Shown one piece after another: positions 50,427-60,700 of a DNA stretch of 64,000 nt. The notes beneath the pieces are model-generated. The model saw only the letters and a list, made by a program, of their open reading frames with translations, did not search any database and was not told the origin of the DNA. Each line of letters opens with the position of its first letter. The stretch's first letter is position 1. The position numbers and the translations under genes were made by a program. Origin of the DNA: JANLYC01 sp963750495 (GTDB lineage Bacteria; Actinomycetota; Actinomycetes; Propionibacteriales; Nocardioidaceae); assembly GCA_963750495.1 (NCBI GenBank), contig CAVVQV010000003.1, positions 62,001-126,000 of the forward strand. The letters run 5' to 3'.

Positions 50427-51385
50427 GCCGCCACCGACCCCTCAGCGCTGCCGCCCTCGGTCAGGTCGAAGAACAGCGACTCGAGCGAGGGGGAGTCCAA
50501 CGTCATGGCGTAGATGCCGATGCCGGCACGTCCGAGCCGAACGGTGACACGCGCGGCTGCGTCGGCGTCGGCGTCGACGAGCAGGTCGCCGGAGTCACTG
50601 ATCGAGACGTGACCATCGCCGAGATCGGAGCAGGCCGACAGCGCCAGGCCGGGATCGGTGACCCTCAGGCGGTAGCCGGACCCGCCGTGCTGAGCGCGCA
50701 GCTCGGGCAAGGTCCCGGCGAAGCGGATGCGGCCGTGCGCGATGACGGCCAGCTCGGTGCAGAGCTGCTCCACCTCGACCATGAGGTGGCTGGACAGCAG
50801 CACGGTCAGACCGGTAGAGGCCAGGTCGCCGATGAGGCGGCGCATGTCGCGCATGCCGGCGGGGTCGAGGCCATTGGTCGGTTCGTCCAGGAGCAGCAGC
50901 CTGGGGTCGCGGAGCAGCGCGCCGGCGAGCCCGAGTCGCTGCCGCATGCCTTGCGAATATCCGCCGACGCGGTCGTTGGCGCGCCCGGCGAGGTCGACGA
51001 CGTCCAGGACGTCGTCGATGCGATCATGGCCGCAACAGCCGTCCAGATCGGCCAGCAGCTGGAGGTTCCGTCGGCCGCTGAGGTAGGGGTAGAAGGCTGG
51101 GTTCTCCACGAAGCCGGCCACCCCGTCGAGCGCTGCGACGCCATCGACCTGCGGATCCCGGCCGAACAGCCGGGCGCTGCCGGTCGTCGGCCGGATGAGT
51201 CCGAGCATGATGCGGAGCGACGTGGTCTTGCCGGCACCGTTCGGCCCCAGGTAGCCGAAGACGGAGCCGGTCGACACCGCGAGGTCGACGCCGTCGAGCG
51301 CGACGACATGGCCGAACTGCTTGCGAAGATCGCGCAGCTCGATGGCCGGCGCGTCAGCCGGGAGGGCGGGAAGTGGCTGGTCCAT
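50423..51385 (-). CDS. ABC transporter ATP-binding protein (second system)
   Basis: 320 aa. Walker A GPNGAGKTTSLRIMLGLI, signature YSQGMRQRLGLAGALLRDPR, Walker B LLLLDEPTNGLDPAGM, H-loop LTVLLSSHLMVEVEQL. Same architecture as the 37958 gene, with a longer N-terminus. First of two overlapping genes. No LolA-like partner here, unlike the 37-40 kb operon. Confidence 0.93.
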   Translation of the reverse strand: MDQPLPALPADAPAIELRDLRKQFGHVVALDGVDLAVSTGSVFGYLGPNGAGKTTSLRIMLGLIRPTTGSARLFGRDPQVDGVAALDGVAGFVENPAFYPYLSGRRNLQLLADLDGCCGHDRIDDVLDVVDLAGRANDRVGGYSQGMRQRLGLAGALLRDPRLLLLDEPTNGLDPAGMRDMRRLIGDLASTGLTVLLSSHLMVEVEQLCTELAVIAHGRIRFAGTLPELRAQHGGSGYRLRVTDPGLALSACSDLGDGHVSISDSGDLLVDADADAAARVTVRLGRAGIGIYAMTLDSPSLESLFFDLTEGGSAEGSVAA

Positions 51386-51566
51386 GCTTCGAGTCTGCGG
51401 GGCGTGCGAGCGAGAGACACGCTTCCTTCAGCTGCTCTCAGGCTGGGGAACGCTGACGCATAAGTTCCCGCGATCGAGCGACTTCACAAGATACACAAAA
51501 CGTACACATCATCGTGTTGGTCCTGTTACGGTGCGTAGCGTTCGGATCAATTATGGGGGAGTTTTC

Positions 51567-53519
51567 ATGCTTGCACGGTCCATACTGGCCGCCGGTTTGA
51601 CGACCGGAATGCTCTTGTCACCTATCGCAGCCGTCGCCGGTCCCGAGCACGATCCAGCCGGCTTGGACGGCACGCGCATCCACCGCGCCACGGTGGGCAC
51701 GCCGCTTGCACAGCACCACACAGCATCGGCCAGCACGTCCTCGGAAGCGGCGCGCGACGCACTCCGAGCGGTCCTCTCCGGCCACGGAACCCAGAGCGGG
51801 CGAGGAACGGAGGCCTGGAGCGCGGTGTCGAACGTCGTGAACGCGTCGGTGACCACGACCCCCACCATCACCGCGCCGACCGATGCCGCCGACATCAGCG
51901 GCACGGTCGACCTCGCGGCCGACAGCACGGCTCCGGTCGTGCAGTTCACCGTCCCTGGTCTCGGCTTCTCGGTCGACGTGCCGGTGTCTGGCGGCGTTGC
52001 CGCGACGCAGGTCGACACCTACGGGATGGAAGACCAGGTCGAGATGTATGCCGCCGACTGCGACGGCGCCGGCACCTGTGGTGATGCGGTGTTCGTGACG
52101 GTGAACGTGAACAACCCGGCCCCGACGCTGACCGGCCCCACCGCCGGATCAGAGGTCGGCACGTCCTTCCCGGCAGCGGCGACGACCGCAGGCGGCACGG
52201 TCGCGTTCCTGATCGATGGCGCCGTGGTCGCGACCGACACGAGCGCGCCGTACGAGCAGACGCTGTACACCGACGGACTGACGGCAGGGCAGCACCTGGT
52301 GAGCTCCGTCGTATGCGATGCCTCCGGCACCGTGTGCGCCCTCAACCACCCCAGCCCGTCGGTCAGCGTGACGGTCAAGCAGAACCTGGCGCCGCAGATC
52401 CAGTCCGTCAGCCCGTCGCCTTTCAGCCCCGGGCACGACGGTCGCAAGGACACGGCCACGGTGAAGTTCCGTCTCGAGACCGCACAGACCGTGGCGTGGC
52501 GGGTCACGACGTCCTCGGGTGCTGCGGCGATCGGCTCGAAATCACTGGGCAGCCTCGGTGCTGGGACGCATTCGTTCACGCTGACGGCGAAGCGCAGTAA
52601 TGGCTCGTTCCTTCCGACGGGGACTTACACAGTCCACCTCGACACCAGCAAGGTCATCAGCGGCTCCAGCGTCCAGGGTCACACCCAGGCGGGCGTCAAG
52701 ATCGACCGGACGGCTCCGAAGGCCTCGAGCGTCACGGCGTCGCCGAGCACGGTCTATCCGGCTCGCGATCACTACCTCGACACGGTGAAGCTGCGTGCTC
52801 ACCTGAACGAGAAGGTCACGTCGCTGCAGGCCGAGCTCTTCGACGCGAAGGGCCACAAGGTCCGCACGTTGTCGGTCGGGAGCCGGCCGGCCGGGAGCAT
52901 TGCGCTGGAGTGGAACGGCAAGAGCAGCAAGGGCTCGGTGGTCCCGGCGGGCCGGTACTCGTTCCGGTTCCTGCTCCAGGATGTCGCGGGGAACCGCTCG
53001 ACGACGGCCAAGAAGCGGGTCAGCGTCTCTGACAAGCGGCTCGTCAAGCAGGTCGGCGTCAAGACCGTGACCGCGAAGGCCAGTGCTTCCGAGCTCCTGG
53101 TCGGTGCGTGTTCTCAGCTGTTCTCCCCGGGTGCACGGCACTGGGCCAACTCGATCGGGTACTACAGCGACTACTACTCGTGCTCGACCACGCAGACCGA
53201 CGACCTCGCGGCCGCCATCCACGTGACGTCGCTGCCGAAGGCGGTCAAGTACGGGACGGTGCGTATCGATACCTCAGGTGGCAAGGGCCGCAACCATCAC
53301 GGCGGCAAGGCAGCTGTCATCTACATGACCGCCAAGGGCGACTTCTCCAACCTGGACGCCAACCTCGGTCCTGCGGTCGGCACGTACAAGGGGCCCACCG
53401 CCAACGCGAGCTTCATCACCAGCAAGGGTCGGGTGTCGTGGCTCGCCGGCACGGTCAGCGGCAACAACTACGACATCAAGAGCTTCACGCTCCGGTACAG
53501 CTACTTCGTCCTGCGCTAG
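51567..53519 (+). CDS. Large secreted protein with Ig-like/FlgD-type repeats and unknown C-terminal domain
   Basis: 650 aa, ATG 51567 (GGGGGAG 5 bp upstream). Signal peptide 1-25 (LAAGLTTGMLLSPIAAVAG). After a Ser/Thr-rich linker come Ig-like domains (VNNPAPTLTGPTAGSEVGTS; VAFLIDGAVVATDTSAPYEQ), then two FlgD-like Ig repeats (SPSPFSPGHDGRKDTATVKF, PTGTYTVHLD; SPSTVYPARDHYLDTVKLRA, PAGRYSFRFLLQDVAGNRS). The last 140 residues (about 510-650; CSQLFSPGARHWANSIGYYS and so on, with three Cys) are not recognised. Probable surface adhesin or matrix protein. Confidence 0.75.
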   Translation: MLARSILAAGLTTGMLLSPIAAVAGPEHDPAGLDGTRIHRATVGTPLAQHHTASASTSSEAARDALRAVLSGHGTQSGRGTEAWSAVSNVVNASVTTTPTITAPTDAADISGTVDLAADSTAPVVQFTVPGLGFSVDVPVSGGVAATQVDTYGMEDQVEMYAADCDGAGTCGDAVFVTVNVNNPAPTLTGPTAGSEVGTSFPAAATTAGGTVAFLIDGAVVATDTSAPYEQTLYTDGLTAGQHLVSSVVCDASGTVCALNHPSPSVSVTVKQNLAPQIQSVSPSPFSPGHDGRKDTATVKFRLETAQTVAWRVTTSSGAAAIGSKSLGSLGAGTHSFTLTAKRSNGSFLPTGTYTVHLDTSKVISGSSVQGHTQAGVKIDRTAPKASSVTASPSTVYPARDHYLDTVKLRAHLNEKVTSLQAELFDAKGHKVRTLSVGSRPAGSIALEWNGKSSKGSVVPAGRYSFRFLLQDVAGNRSTTAKKRVSVSDKRLVKQVGVKTVTAKASASELLVGACSQLFSPGARHWANSIGYYSDYYSCSTTQTDDLAAAIHVTSLPKAVKYGTVRIDTSGGKGRNHHGGKAAVIYMTAKGDFSNLDANLGPAVGTYKGPTANASFITSKGRVSWLAGTVSGNNYDIKSFTLRYSYFVLR

Positions 53520-53555
53520 GAGGTCCAGCCGGGGGAGTTCGGCCGGGACTGACCC

Positions 53556-53596
53556 CACTCTTGCCACCGCACTCGAGCAGCGCGGTGGCAAGAGTG
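53556..53596 (+). terminator. Hairpin after the large secreted protein gene
   Basis: Perfect 15-bp arms CACTCTTGCCACCGC (53556-53570) and GCGGTGGCAAGAGTG (53582-53596), 11-bp loop ACTCGAGCAGC, 37 bp after the stop of the gene ending at 53519. A U-run is lacking, as for most hairpins here. Confidence 0.7.
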
Positions 53597-53722
53597 CTGC
53601 TGGGGTCGTCCGACAGAGCAGGCGCGTACGAGAGATCGAGCCGGTCCCTGCAAGACTGACTCCGACCTGCGCCTGTCCAGCAGCAACCGGACAGGCCCCA
53701 CCCACGACCAGGCAAGGTAACC

Positions 53723-54928
53723 GTGCTCCTGCTGGCCTTTGCCTCTGTCCTCCTGGTGGCGGTGCTCGTATCCAGCCTCGCCCACCGCACCGTGCTTTCC
53801 ACGGCCGTCATCTTCTTGCTGGCCGGCTTCTTCCTCGGCCCGGGCATGACGGGCGTGCTGAGCCTGACCCCGGACGACGAGCTGGTCGGCACGCTGGCCG
53901 AGCTCGCCCTGTTCGCCGTGCTGTTCACCGACGGAATGCGCGTCGGGTTCGACGACCTGACGACGGCGTGGCGACTTCCGGGACGAGCCCTGGCGCTCGG
54001 CCTTCCGCTCACGCTGCTGCTGACGTCGCTGCTCGCCCACTACGTCGTGGGCCTCGACTGGTCTCTCGCCCTGCTGCTCGGCGCCGTGCTCGCTCCCACC
54101 GACCCGGTCTTCGCAGCAGCGTTGGTCGGCAACATGGGGGTGCCGCAGCGGCTGCGCCATCTGTTGAACGTCGAGTCCGGGGTCAACGACGGGTTGGCGT
54201 TGCCGTTCGTCATCATCTTGCTCGCGGTCGCTGCCGGGTCCGAGGACCTGCACGCCCTCGAGCTGGGCAGCGAGCTCGCCACGGGCGTGCTGATCGGGGT
54301 AGCCGTCCCCTACATCGCGGTCAAGCTGGAGCGGCTGCGCATCTTCTCGGCATCCACGGCGTATGAACCGCTGAACGCCGTGGCGATCGGACTGCTCGTG
54401 CTCGCGATCAGCCGGGTCACTCACGGCAACCTGTTCCTGGCCGCCTTCGCTGCCGGGATCACGATAGCCACGTGCGGCCATCAGCAACGGGCGGCCTTCG
54501 AGGGGTTCGGTGAGCTCATCGCCGAGCTGTTGAAGCTGGCTGCCCTGCTCGTGTTCGGGGCGCTGATCTCCCCTCACTTGCTCGGCAACATCTCCTTCAG
54601 CGGCTGGGTATTCGCGGTGCTGGCCCTCTTCGCGGCACGGCCGATCGCGTTGGCGGTCTCGTTCTTCGGCAGTCGGTTGACCGTGCGGGAGCAAGTCGCG
54701 GCGGCCTGGTTCGGGCCGAAGGGCTTCGCGTCCGTGGTGTACGGCCTCATCGTGCTCCACGCGGGGATCGACGGCGGCGTCGAGGTGTTCGACCTGGTCG
54801 CCGTCACCGTCGCGCTCTCGATCCTGCTGCACTCCTCGACGGACATCATCGTCGCGCGCTGGTTCGACGACGAGTCCGAGACGCCGCACTGGCACGGCGA
54901 GGATGAGAGCGACATCCCGGTTCGATGA
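53723..54928 (+). CDS. CPA1-type cation:proton antiporter
   Basis: 401 aa with about 12 membrane helices; GTG 53723. The core matches NhaP-like antiporters: VIFLLAGFFLGPGMTGVLSL, ALLLGAVLAPTDPVFAAALV (TDP motif), and LLNVESGVNDGLALPFVIIL (the ND ion-binding pair). The late helix WFGPKGFASVVYGLIVLHAG is also typical. Exchanges Na+ or K+ for H+ at the inner membrane. The C-terminal tail is short (ETPHWHGEDESDIPVR) with His and acidic residues that may tune the pH response. Confidence 0.92.
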   Translation: MLLLAFASVLLVAVLVSSLAHRTVLSTAVIFLLAGFFLGPGMTGVLSLTPDDELVGTLAELALFAVLFTDGMRVGFDDLTTAWRLPGRALALGLPLTLLLTSLLAHYVVGLDWSLALLLGAVLAPTDPVFAAALVGNMGVPQRLRHLLNVESGVNDGLALPFVIILLAVAAGSEDLHALELGSELATGVLIGVAVPYIAVKLERLRIFSASTAYEPLNAVAIGLLVLAISRVTHGNLFLAAFAAGITIATCGHQQRAAFEGFGELIAELLKLAALLVFGALISPHLLGNISFSGWVFAVLALFAARPIALAVSFFGSRLTVREQVAAAWFGPKGFASVVYGLIVLHAGIDGGVEVFDLVAVTVALSILLHSSTDIIVARWFDDESETPHWHGEDESDIPVR

Positions 54929-54976
54929 GGCCGGCGCCGGTCGCGCGAGGCGCGGGACGTCCCCCTGGGTCAGACT

Positions 54977-55900
54977 GTGGCTGTGACCTCTTCCGTGCTG
55001 GTGTCCGGAGCGTCGGGCTTTGTCGGTTCGCACCTGAGTCGCGCTCTGGTCGATGCCGGCCACGATGTCCGCGCGCTGACGCGTCAACCGGACCGGTATG
55101 CGGGGGCGGGAGAACCCGTCCGCGGAGATGTGAGCGATGTCGAGAGCCTTCGCGAGGCGATGCACGGCGTGGACGTCGCGTACTACCTCGTGCACTCTCT
55201 CGGCTCGGAGGACTTCGAAGAGGAGGATGCTGCGGCGGCGGAGAACTTCGGAACCGCGGCCGCCGAGGCCGGCGTGGATCGGCTGATCTATCTCGGCGGT
55301 CTGGGGCGCGACGAGGATGACCTGTCGCGCCATCTTCGTTCCCGCCGTCAGGTCGAGGCAATCCTCGCGCGCAGCGGAGTTCCCACCACGGTTCTGCGCG
55401 CGGCCATCATCATCGGTCACGGCGGAATCTCCTGGGAGATCACCCGACAGCTGGTCGACCTGCTTCCTGCCATGGCGGCTCCGGACTGGATGCAGACACG
55501 TACGCAGCCCATTGCCTTGGCCGACGTGGTTCGGTACTTGGTGGGTGTTCTCGACCTTCCGGAGGCCCGCGGTGCGGTGTACGAGATCGGCGGACCTGAC
55601 GTGCTGCACTACACCGACATGCTCCAACGAGCGGCCGCTGTGCAGGGCAAGGACTTCCCGACCCTGGACTTGCCGGCTGTCGCGTCCGTGGTCGTGACTC
55701 CCGGCGTTTCAGGCGGTCTCCTCGCCGGACTGACCGATGTCGACGTCACCACTGCTGGCCACCTCGTCGACTCCTTGGTCAACGAGGCGGTCGTGCTCGA
55801 GGGAGTCATCGACACGATCCTGGGAGGCCAGGCTCTCGGCTACGAGGAGGCCGTGCGCTTGGCCCTGTCGGAAAGGGACCGCGGGGCGGCGATGTCGTGA
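54977..55900 (+). CDS. NAD(P)-binding atypical SDR (YbjT-like)
   Basis: 307 aa. N-terminal Rossmann fold SSVLVSGASGFVGSHLSRAL, middle DVAYYLVHSLGSEDFEEEDA and RLIYLGGLGRDEDDLSRHL as in atypical SDR NAD(P)H-binding proteins. The classical Tyr-x3-Lys pair is not seen, so it may be a sensor or non-catalytic. The start may be GTG 54983 instead: CAGACT lies 6 bp before it, giving 305 aa. Reaction unknown. Confidence 0.85.
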   Translation: MAVTSSVLVSGASGFVGSHLSRALVDAGHDVRALTRQPDRYAGAGEPVRGDVSDVESLREAMHGVDVAYYLVHSLGSEDFEEEDAAAAENFGTAAAEAGVDRLIYLGGLGRDEDDLSRHLRSRRQVEAILARSGVPTTVLRAAIIIGHGGISWEITRQLVDLLPAMAAPDWMQTRTQPIALADVVRYLVGVLDLPEARGAVYEIGGPDVLHYTDMLQRAAAVQGKDFPTLDLPAVASVVVTPGVSGGLLAGLTDVDVTTAGHLVDSLVNEAVVLEGVIDTILGGQALGYEEAVRLALSERDRGAAMS

Positions 55901-56003
55901 CTCGGCGAGACCGAGAAGGGGCCAATGCCCCGAAAGTTCCACAAGTGGCACCGTCCTCTCGGTAACGCAGTCGCACGGCGGCGTCGGGCAATACGCTGAA
56001 GCC

Positions 56004-57674
56004 GTGGTCGACAGGTCAGCCGGGACATCGCCCGAGCCGGAGATGTTCCTCAGGGCCTTGACGACCTCTCTCGCTGACGCGCTGAGTGTTGACGACGTCG
56101 CGCGCGTAGCGCTGGCGGCTGCGTCGCGGCTCCCGGGTGTCATCCGGGTAGGTCTGGCCCTTCGCGAAGGTGCCGGCCGCGAGCTCAGCTTCGTCTCCAC
56201 CGATCAGGACGTGGTGTCTGCCACGCGCGTGCGCTGGTGCACGATCGATGGGTTCGCAGAGGTCCCCCTCTCCCGGGCGATCCGGCAGGCCGCACCCGTC
56301 CTGCTTCCCACCTGGGGGGACCTCGCCGTCGACTATCCGGAGATCTCCGACCGCCAGCGCCAGCTGGGCACGCACAGCATGGCTGCGATTCCCTTGGTCG
56401 ACGGGAACGAGAGCGTCGGCGGACTGATGCTGTCCTACGGCACCGAACGCACTTTCGACCTCGACGACGAGATGTTCTTCGCCTCCCTTTCGGCGCAGCT
56501 CACCCAGGCGCTGCGTCGTGGTCAGGCCTACCAGGTGCAGCACTCCACCTCGGAGCGACTGCAGCGCAGCCTGCTGCCCCGATCGCTTCCCCAGGTCGAC
56601 GGGCTGTCGCTGGGCGCCTACTACCGACCCGGCGGTCTGAACGTCGACGTGGGTGGCGACTGGTACGACGTGCTCGAGCTGGCCGATGGGTCCGTGCTGG
56701 TCTCGCTCGGTGACGTCATGGGCAAGGGCATCTCCGCGGCCGTCGTGATGAGCGAGGTGCGGGCCGCCCTGCGCGCGTACAGCCTGCTCGATCCGACGCC
56801 CGAGGTGGTGCTGTCACGTCTCGACCACCTCGTGACGTCGTTGGCGGCTCCCGAGCAGATCGTGACCCTCGCGTACGGGCTCTTCCGGCCGGACCGGCGT
56901 ACGGTCGAGCTGGCGGTCGCGGGGCATCCGCCGCCGCTGCTGGTTCCTCCCACCGGCGAAGCGACCGTTCTCGACTTCGACGATGCCTTCGGACCGGCGC
57001 TGGGGTTGGGCGCCGGCCCCTGGAGTGCGCACCGCCTCGAGCTGGAGCCGGGGAGCACGCTGCTCTTCTACAGCGATGGCCTGGTCGAGACGCGTAGCCG
57101 CGACCTGTTCACGGGGATCGAGGAACTGCGGCAACGCATCGTCGCGATGCCGGGCCGGCGTCGTCACCCGCGTGAGCTGACGGCACGGCTGGGCTTGGAG
57201 AACCACCATGGCGCGGCCGAGGACGACGTCACGTTGCTGGCTGCTTCCGTCACGCCGCTGCGGCAGCAGCTCAGCGCAACCCTCGAGCTGCCCGCGGACG
57301 CCACCGCAGCCAGGGCAGCGCGACGCTTCCTCCGCGAGACGATGACGGACTGGGCGATCGACGAGCCCCTGATCGACAACGCCGAGCTCTGTGTCTCGGA
57401 GCTGGTCACGAACTGCGTCATCCACGCCGGATCCGCCTCGGACGTCACGGCGCGGCTCGATGACGAATGCTTGCTCGTGCTCGTGCGCGACCCGGGTGGA
57501 CGCGGCACGGTGCGGATCGCCGACGACTACGAACCGATGAGCGTCGCCGGCCGCGGGCTGACCTTGGTCGACGCTCTCTCGACGACCTGGAGTGCGGAGC
57601 ACACGGTCGACGGCACAACGGTGTGGTTCGAGCTCGAGCGGGAGCCGACGCTTCGGTCGGTTGCTCGGCACTAG
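56004..57674 (+). CDS. GAF-PP2C-HATPase serine phosphatase (RsbU/SpoIIE-like with kinase domain)
   Basis: 556 aa regulator. GAF-like domain about 10-160 (GLALREGAGRELSFVSTDQD), PP2C/SpoIIE domain about 185-405 (LPRSLPQVDGLSLGAYYRPG, VGGDWYDVLELADGSVLVSL, GDVMGKGISAAVVMSEVRAA, FYSDGLVETRSRD), and a C-terminal HATPase_c_2 (LCVSELVTNCVIHAGSASDV; SVAGRGLTLVDALSTTW). It therefore combines phosphatase and anti-sigma-kinase modules of the sigma-B type partner-switching system in one chain. GTG 56004 is preceded 6 bp by TACGCT (leaderless). No sigma factor is adjacent. Confidence 0.9.
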   Translation: MVDRSAGTSPEPEMFLRALTTSLADALSVDDVARVALAAASRLPGVIRVGLALREGAGRELSFVSTDQDVVSATRVRWCTIDGFAEVPLSRAIRQAAPVLLPTWGDLAVDYPEISDRQRQLGTHSMAAIPLVDGNESVGGLMLSYGTERTFDLDDEMFFASLSAQLTQALRRGQAYQVQHSTSERLQRSLLPRSLPQVDGLSLGAYYRPGGLNVDVGGDWYDVLELADGSVLVSLGDVMGKGISAAVVMSEVRAALRAYSLLDPTPEVVLSRLDHLVTSLAAPEQIVTLAYGLFRPDRRTVELAVAGHPPPLLVPPTGEATVLDFDDAFGPALGLGAGPWSAHRLELEPGSTLLFYSDGLVETRSRDLFTGIEELRQRIVAMPGRRRHPRELTARLGLENHHGAAEDDVTLLAASVTPLRQQLSATLELPADATAARAARRFLRETMTDWAIDEPLIDNAELCVSELVTNCVIHAGSASDVTARLDDECLLVLVRDPGGRGTVRIADDYEPMSVAGRGLTLVDALSTTWSAEHTVDGTTVWFELEREPTLRSVARH

Positions 57675-57701
57675 GCCAACGTCCCGCTCCGCTGTCGCTT
57701 C

Positions 57702-60700
57702 CTAGAGATGGCCGCCGTCCGACTCTGACCCGACTTCACTCGGTTGCAGCTCGTGGGTTGTGGCCGTCGAGCCGATCAGGTGCTCAGCACGGTCGAGCAG
57801 GGGACGGGCACCCAGTTTCGTCGCGATGCGAGCGGCCTCGGCAGCGAGCTCGCCGGCTCGCTGGGAGTCTCCAGCAGCGGCCTGGCACTCCGCAGAGTCC
57901 AGCAGGCAGACGGCGAGGTGGTAGGGCAGCTCGAGCTCATGCAGACTCTTGGCCACGCCCTCGAACGCATCGGCAGCAGATGGGTCGTCGTCCCGTGCGA
58001 GCAGCCGGGCACGGACACGTCGCTCTTCGGCACGGAGCACTGCGGGAACGTGTCCGGGGCGTTGGCCAGCGACGACGTCGAGCAGTTGCAGGACGGCTGC
58101 CGTGTCGCCGAGGGCGAGTGCAGCGTCGGCGGCGATCGGCCAGGCCCACCGCACCGTATCGGAGCGAAGCCCCAGCGCGTCGGCAAACGCGACGGTCTTC
58201 CGGGCATGGCGGAGTGCTTCGGCATGGTCGCCTGCCAGCGCCGCAGCGGCAGCAAAGACCGTTCCGATGGCGGCCAGCGACTGGGGGTCCTCCGTGACCT
58301 CGCGGCGCAGGACGATCAGCGCCGCCTCGAGCCTTGGCTGGTCGCCGCAGAACGCAGCGAGGAGGCCCTCGCTCCACGCAGCCGCGGGATCGTAGTCCAG
58401 ACCGTCGCCATGCGCCTGGTCGCACACCCGGCGGGCCTCTCCCCAGTCGCCGGTCATGAGCAGGTCCATGACGAGGTTCGAGGCGAGAGCGCTCAGGATG
58501 TAGCGTTCGCCGATGCGGCGGCAGATGGTTATCGCACTCCGCGTCGCCTCGATCGCGGCGTGCGGGTCGACACTGGCCAGCACATCGCCGAGGTTGAGCA
58601 GGGCCCTGGCGGTCACAAAGCTGTTGTGCGCGGACTCGCCGAGGCGGATGCCTTCGCGAAAGTTTGCCGCCGCCTGGATGTGCCGGCTGGCGAGCCCGTG
58701 AGCGATGCCTCGCGTCACGAACAACTCGGCGAGGTTAGCGTCTGGGAGGTCCATCGCCTGCGCCTCCGCGAGTGCTCTTGCAGAGAGCTCGTCGGACAAC
58801 AACGCGTTCCCGCTGAAGGCTTCGACCGACGCCAGTTCTTGGAGGGCCACGACAAAGTCGCCGCCTGGGTCGACCTCCAGGATGGAGAGGGCGTCGCGGA
58901 TCAGCGTGCGCGCCTCTTCCAGATGACCCAACCGGCGGAGCGTCGCGGCCACCGAGGTGTTTGCTCGCGCAGCGAAGCGTGGTCGGTCGTGTCGGCTGTA
59001 GGTGGCTGCTGCTTGCTTGAAGTGCTCGATGGCGGCCGGGAGGTCGCCGGCGGCGCCGATGGCAGCACCAGCTCGCTCGTGCAGCTCGGCTGCCACGACC
59101 TCGGCCTCGGTCGTGCCTTCCTGGAGCAGCTCGGCCGCGGCGGCGAAGCTCCGGCCTGCGGCCGCGAGCGCACCCGTGCGGACGGCGCGCTCGCCTGCGC
59201 GCTTGAGCATGGTGACTGCTTGGTCCGTCAGCTCTGGCACGTCCGGGTCGTCTGGCACGGCGACCAGGGCGTCACTGAGGTGGGCGGCGATGACTTCCGC
59301 CATCTCCTCACCCTCGTCGGCGAAGGTCGACCTGAGGTGTGCCGCGACGGCGAGGTGACGGGCCTTGCGCTCCCGGCGCGACAACGTGTCGTAGGCCACC
59401 TGCCGGAACATGGTCTGGACGAAGCCGTACTGACCGCGCTCGGGTGAGAGCGGGTCGGCGCGCACCCCCAGCACCTCTCGGCGCACCAGCTCGGCCAGAA
59501 GGTGTCGGACTTCTGGCTCGGTGCGGTCCGCCACTGCGACCAGCGCCTCCACCGGGAAGCTACCTCCGAGGACGGCGGCGTCTGCGACCAGCGCACGGGC
59601 GTCTTGGTCGAGCGAGTCGAGGCGAGCTGCCAGCAAGGACTGCAGAGTGGCGGGAACGGTGAGCTCTCCGACGTCGCCGAGCAGCCGGTAGACCCCGTCG
59701 ACCGGTTGTACGACGTCGCGGTCGATGAGCATCCGGACGGTCTCGACCGCATACAGCGGGATCCCCTCCGCTCGGTCGCCAATCGCAGCCTGAGCCGCCC
59801 CGGGCATCCCCGGGACGAGTCCTTCGAGCAGGAGGTGCATCGCCGCGTCGTCGAGGGGATCGAGTGTGAGTGCCGTGCTGTTGCGTCGTCCGGTACCCCA
59901 TCCCGGGCGTTTGACCTCCAGTTCGGGGCGCGCCAGCGTGAGCACGAAGACAGGCACATCACGGATCCAGTCGAGCAGGTGCTCGAGGAAGTCCAACAGG
60001 CCAGCGTCGGCATGCTGCAGGTCCTCGAGCACCATGACCACGGGCGCGGTCTCAGCCAGCCGTTCGAAGAACAGCCGCCAGCCGGCGAAGAGCTCTTCGC
60101 GGCCCAGAGGTGGAGCGCCGTCGGCGCTGGAGTCGACGCCGAGGAGCTGAGCCAAGCGCGGTTGCACGTACTCCCGTTCGGTGTTGTCTGGGACCCACTG
60201 TTCGAGGCCGGTGGACAGCTTCTGCGAGGCGACCGAGGTCGAGTCCTCTTCGGCGATCTGGAGCCGTTGCCGGACCATCTCGGCCAAGCCCCAGAAGGCG
60301 ACGCCGTCTCCGTACGAGAGGCAGCGGCCGCGGTGCCACCAGACGGTGGCGGCGAGCCCGTCGAGGTATTTCTCGAACTCCCAGCCGAGTCTCGACTTCC
60401 CGACGCCTGCCGCTCCGGTCACGCTGACCAGCCGGGGAGAACGGCGCTGGTCGCAGGCGTGGAAGAGCTCCTTCACGAGGCGAAGCTCTGAGTCCCGTCC
60501 GACGAACGCTGCTTCCAGGCCGTCGATGCGTTGTACGCCGCCGACTCCCGACAGCACCCGCTCGGCTTGCCACAAGGGCACCGGCTCGGCCTTGCCTTTG
60601 AGTGCATGTTCGCCCGCCGGTTTGAAGCCGACGCCCGCCTGGGCCACTCGCCAGGTGCCCTCGTCGACGAGGACACTGCCTGGCTCCGCGGTCGACTGGA

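Noticed and set aside
53516..55627. 703-codon minus-strand frame
   Set aside because: Antisense to the antiporter and the NAD(P)-binding protein; no domain, and very rich in Arg, Gln and His as expected for a shadow.
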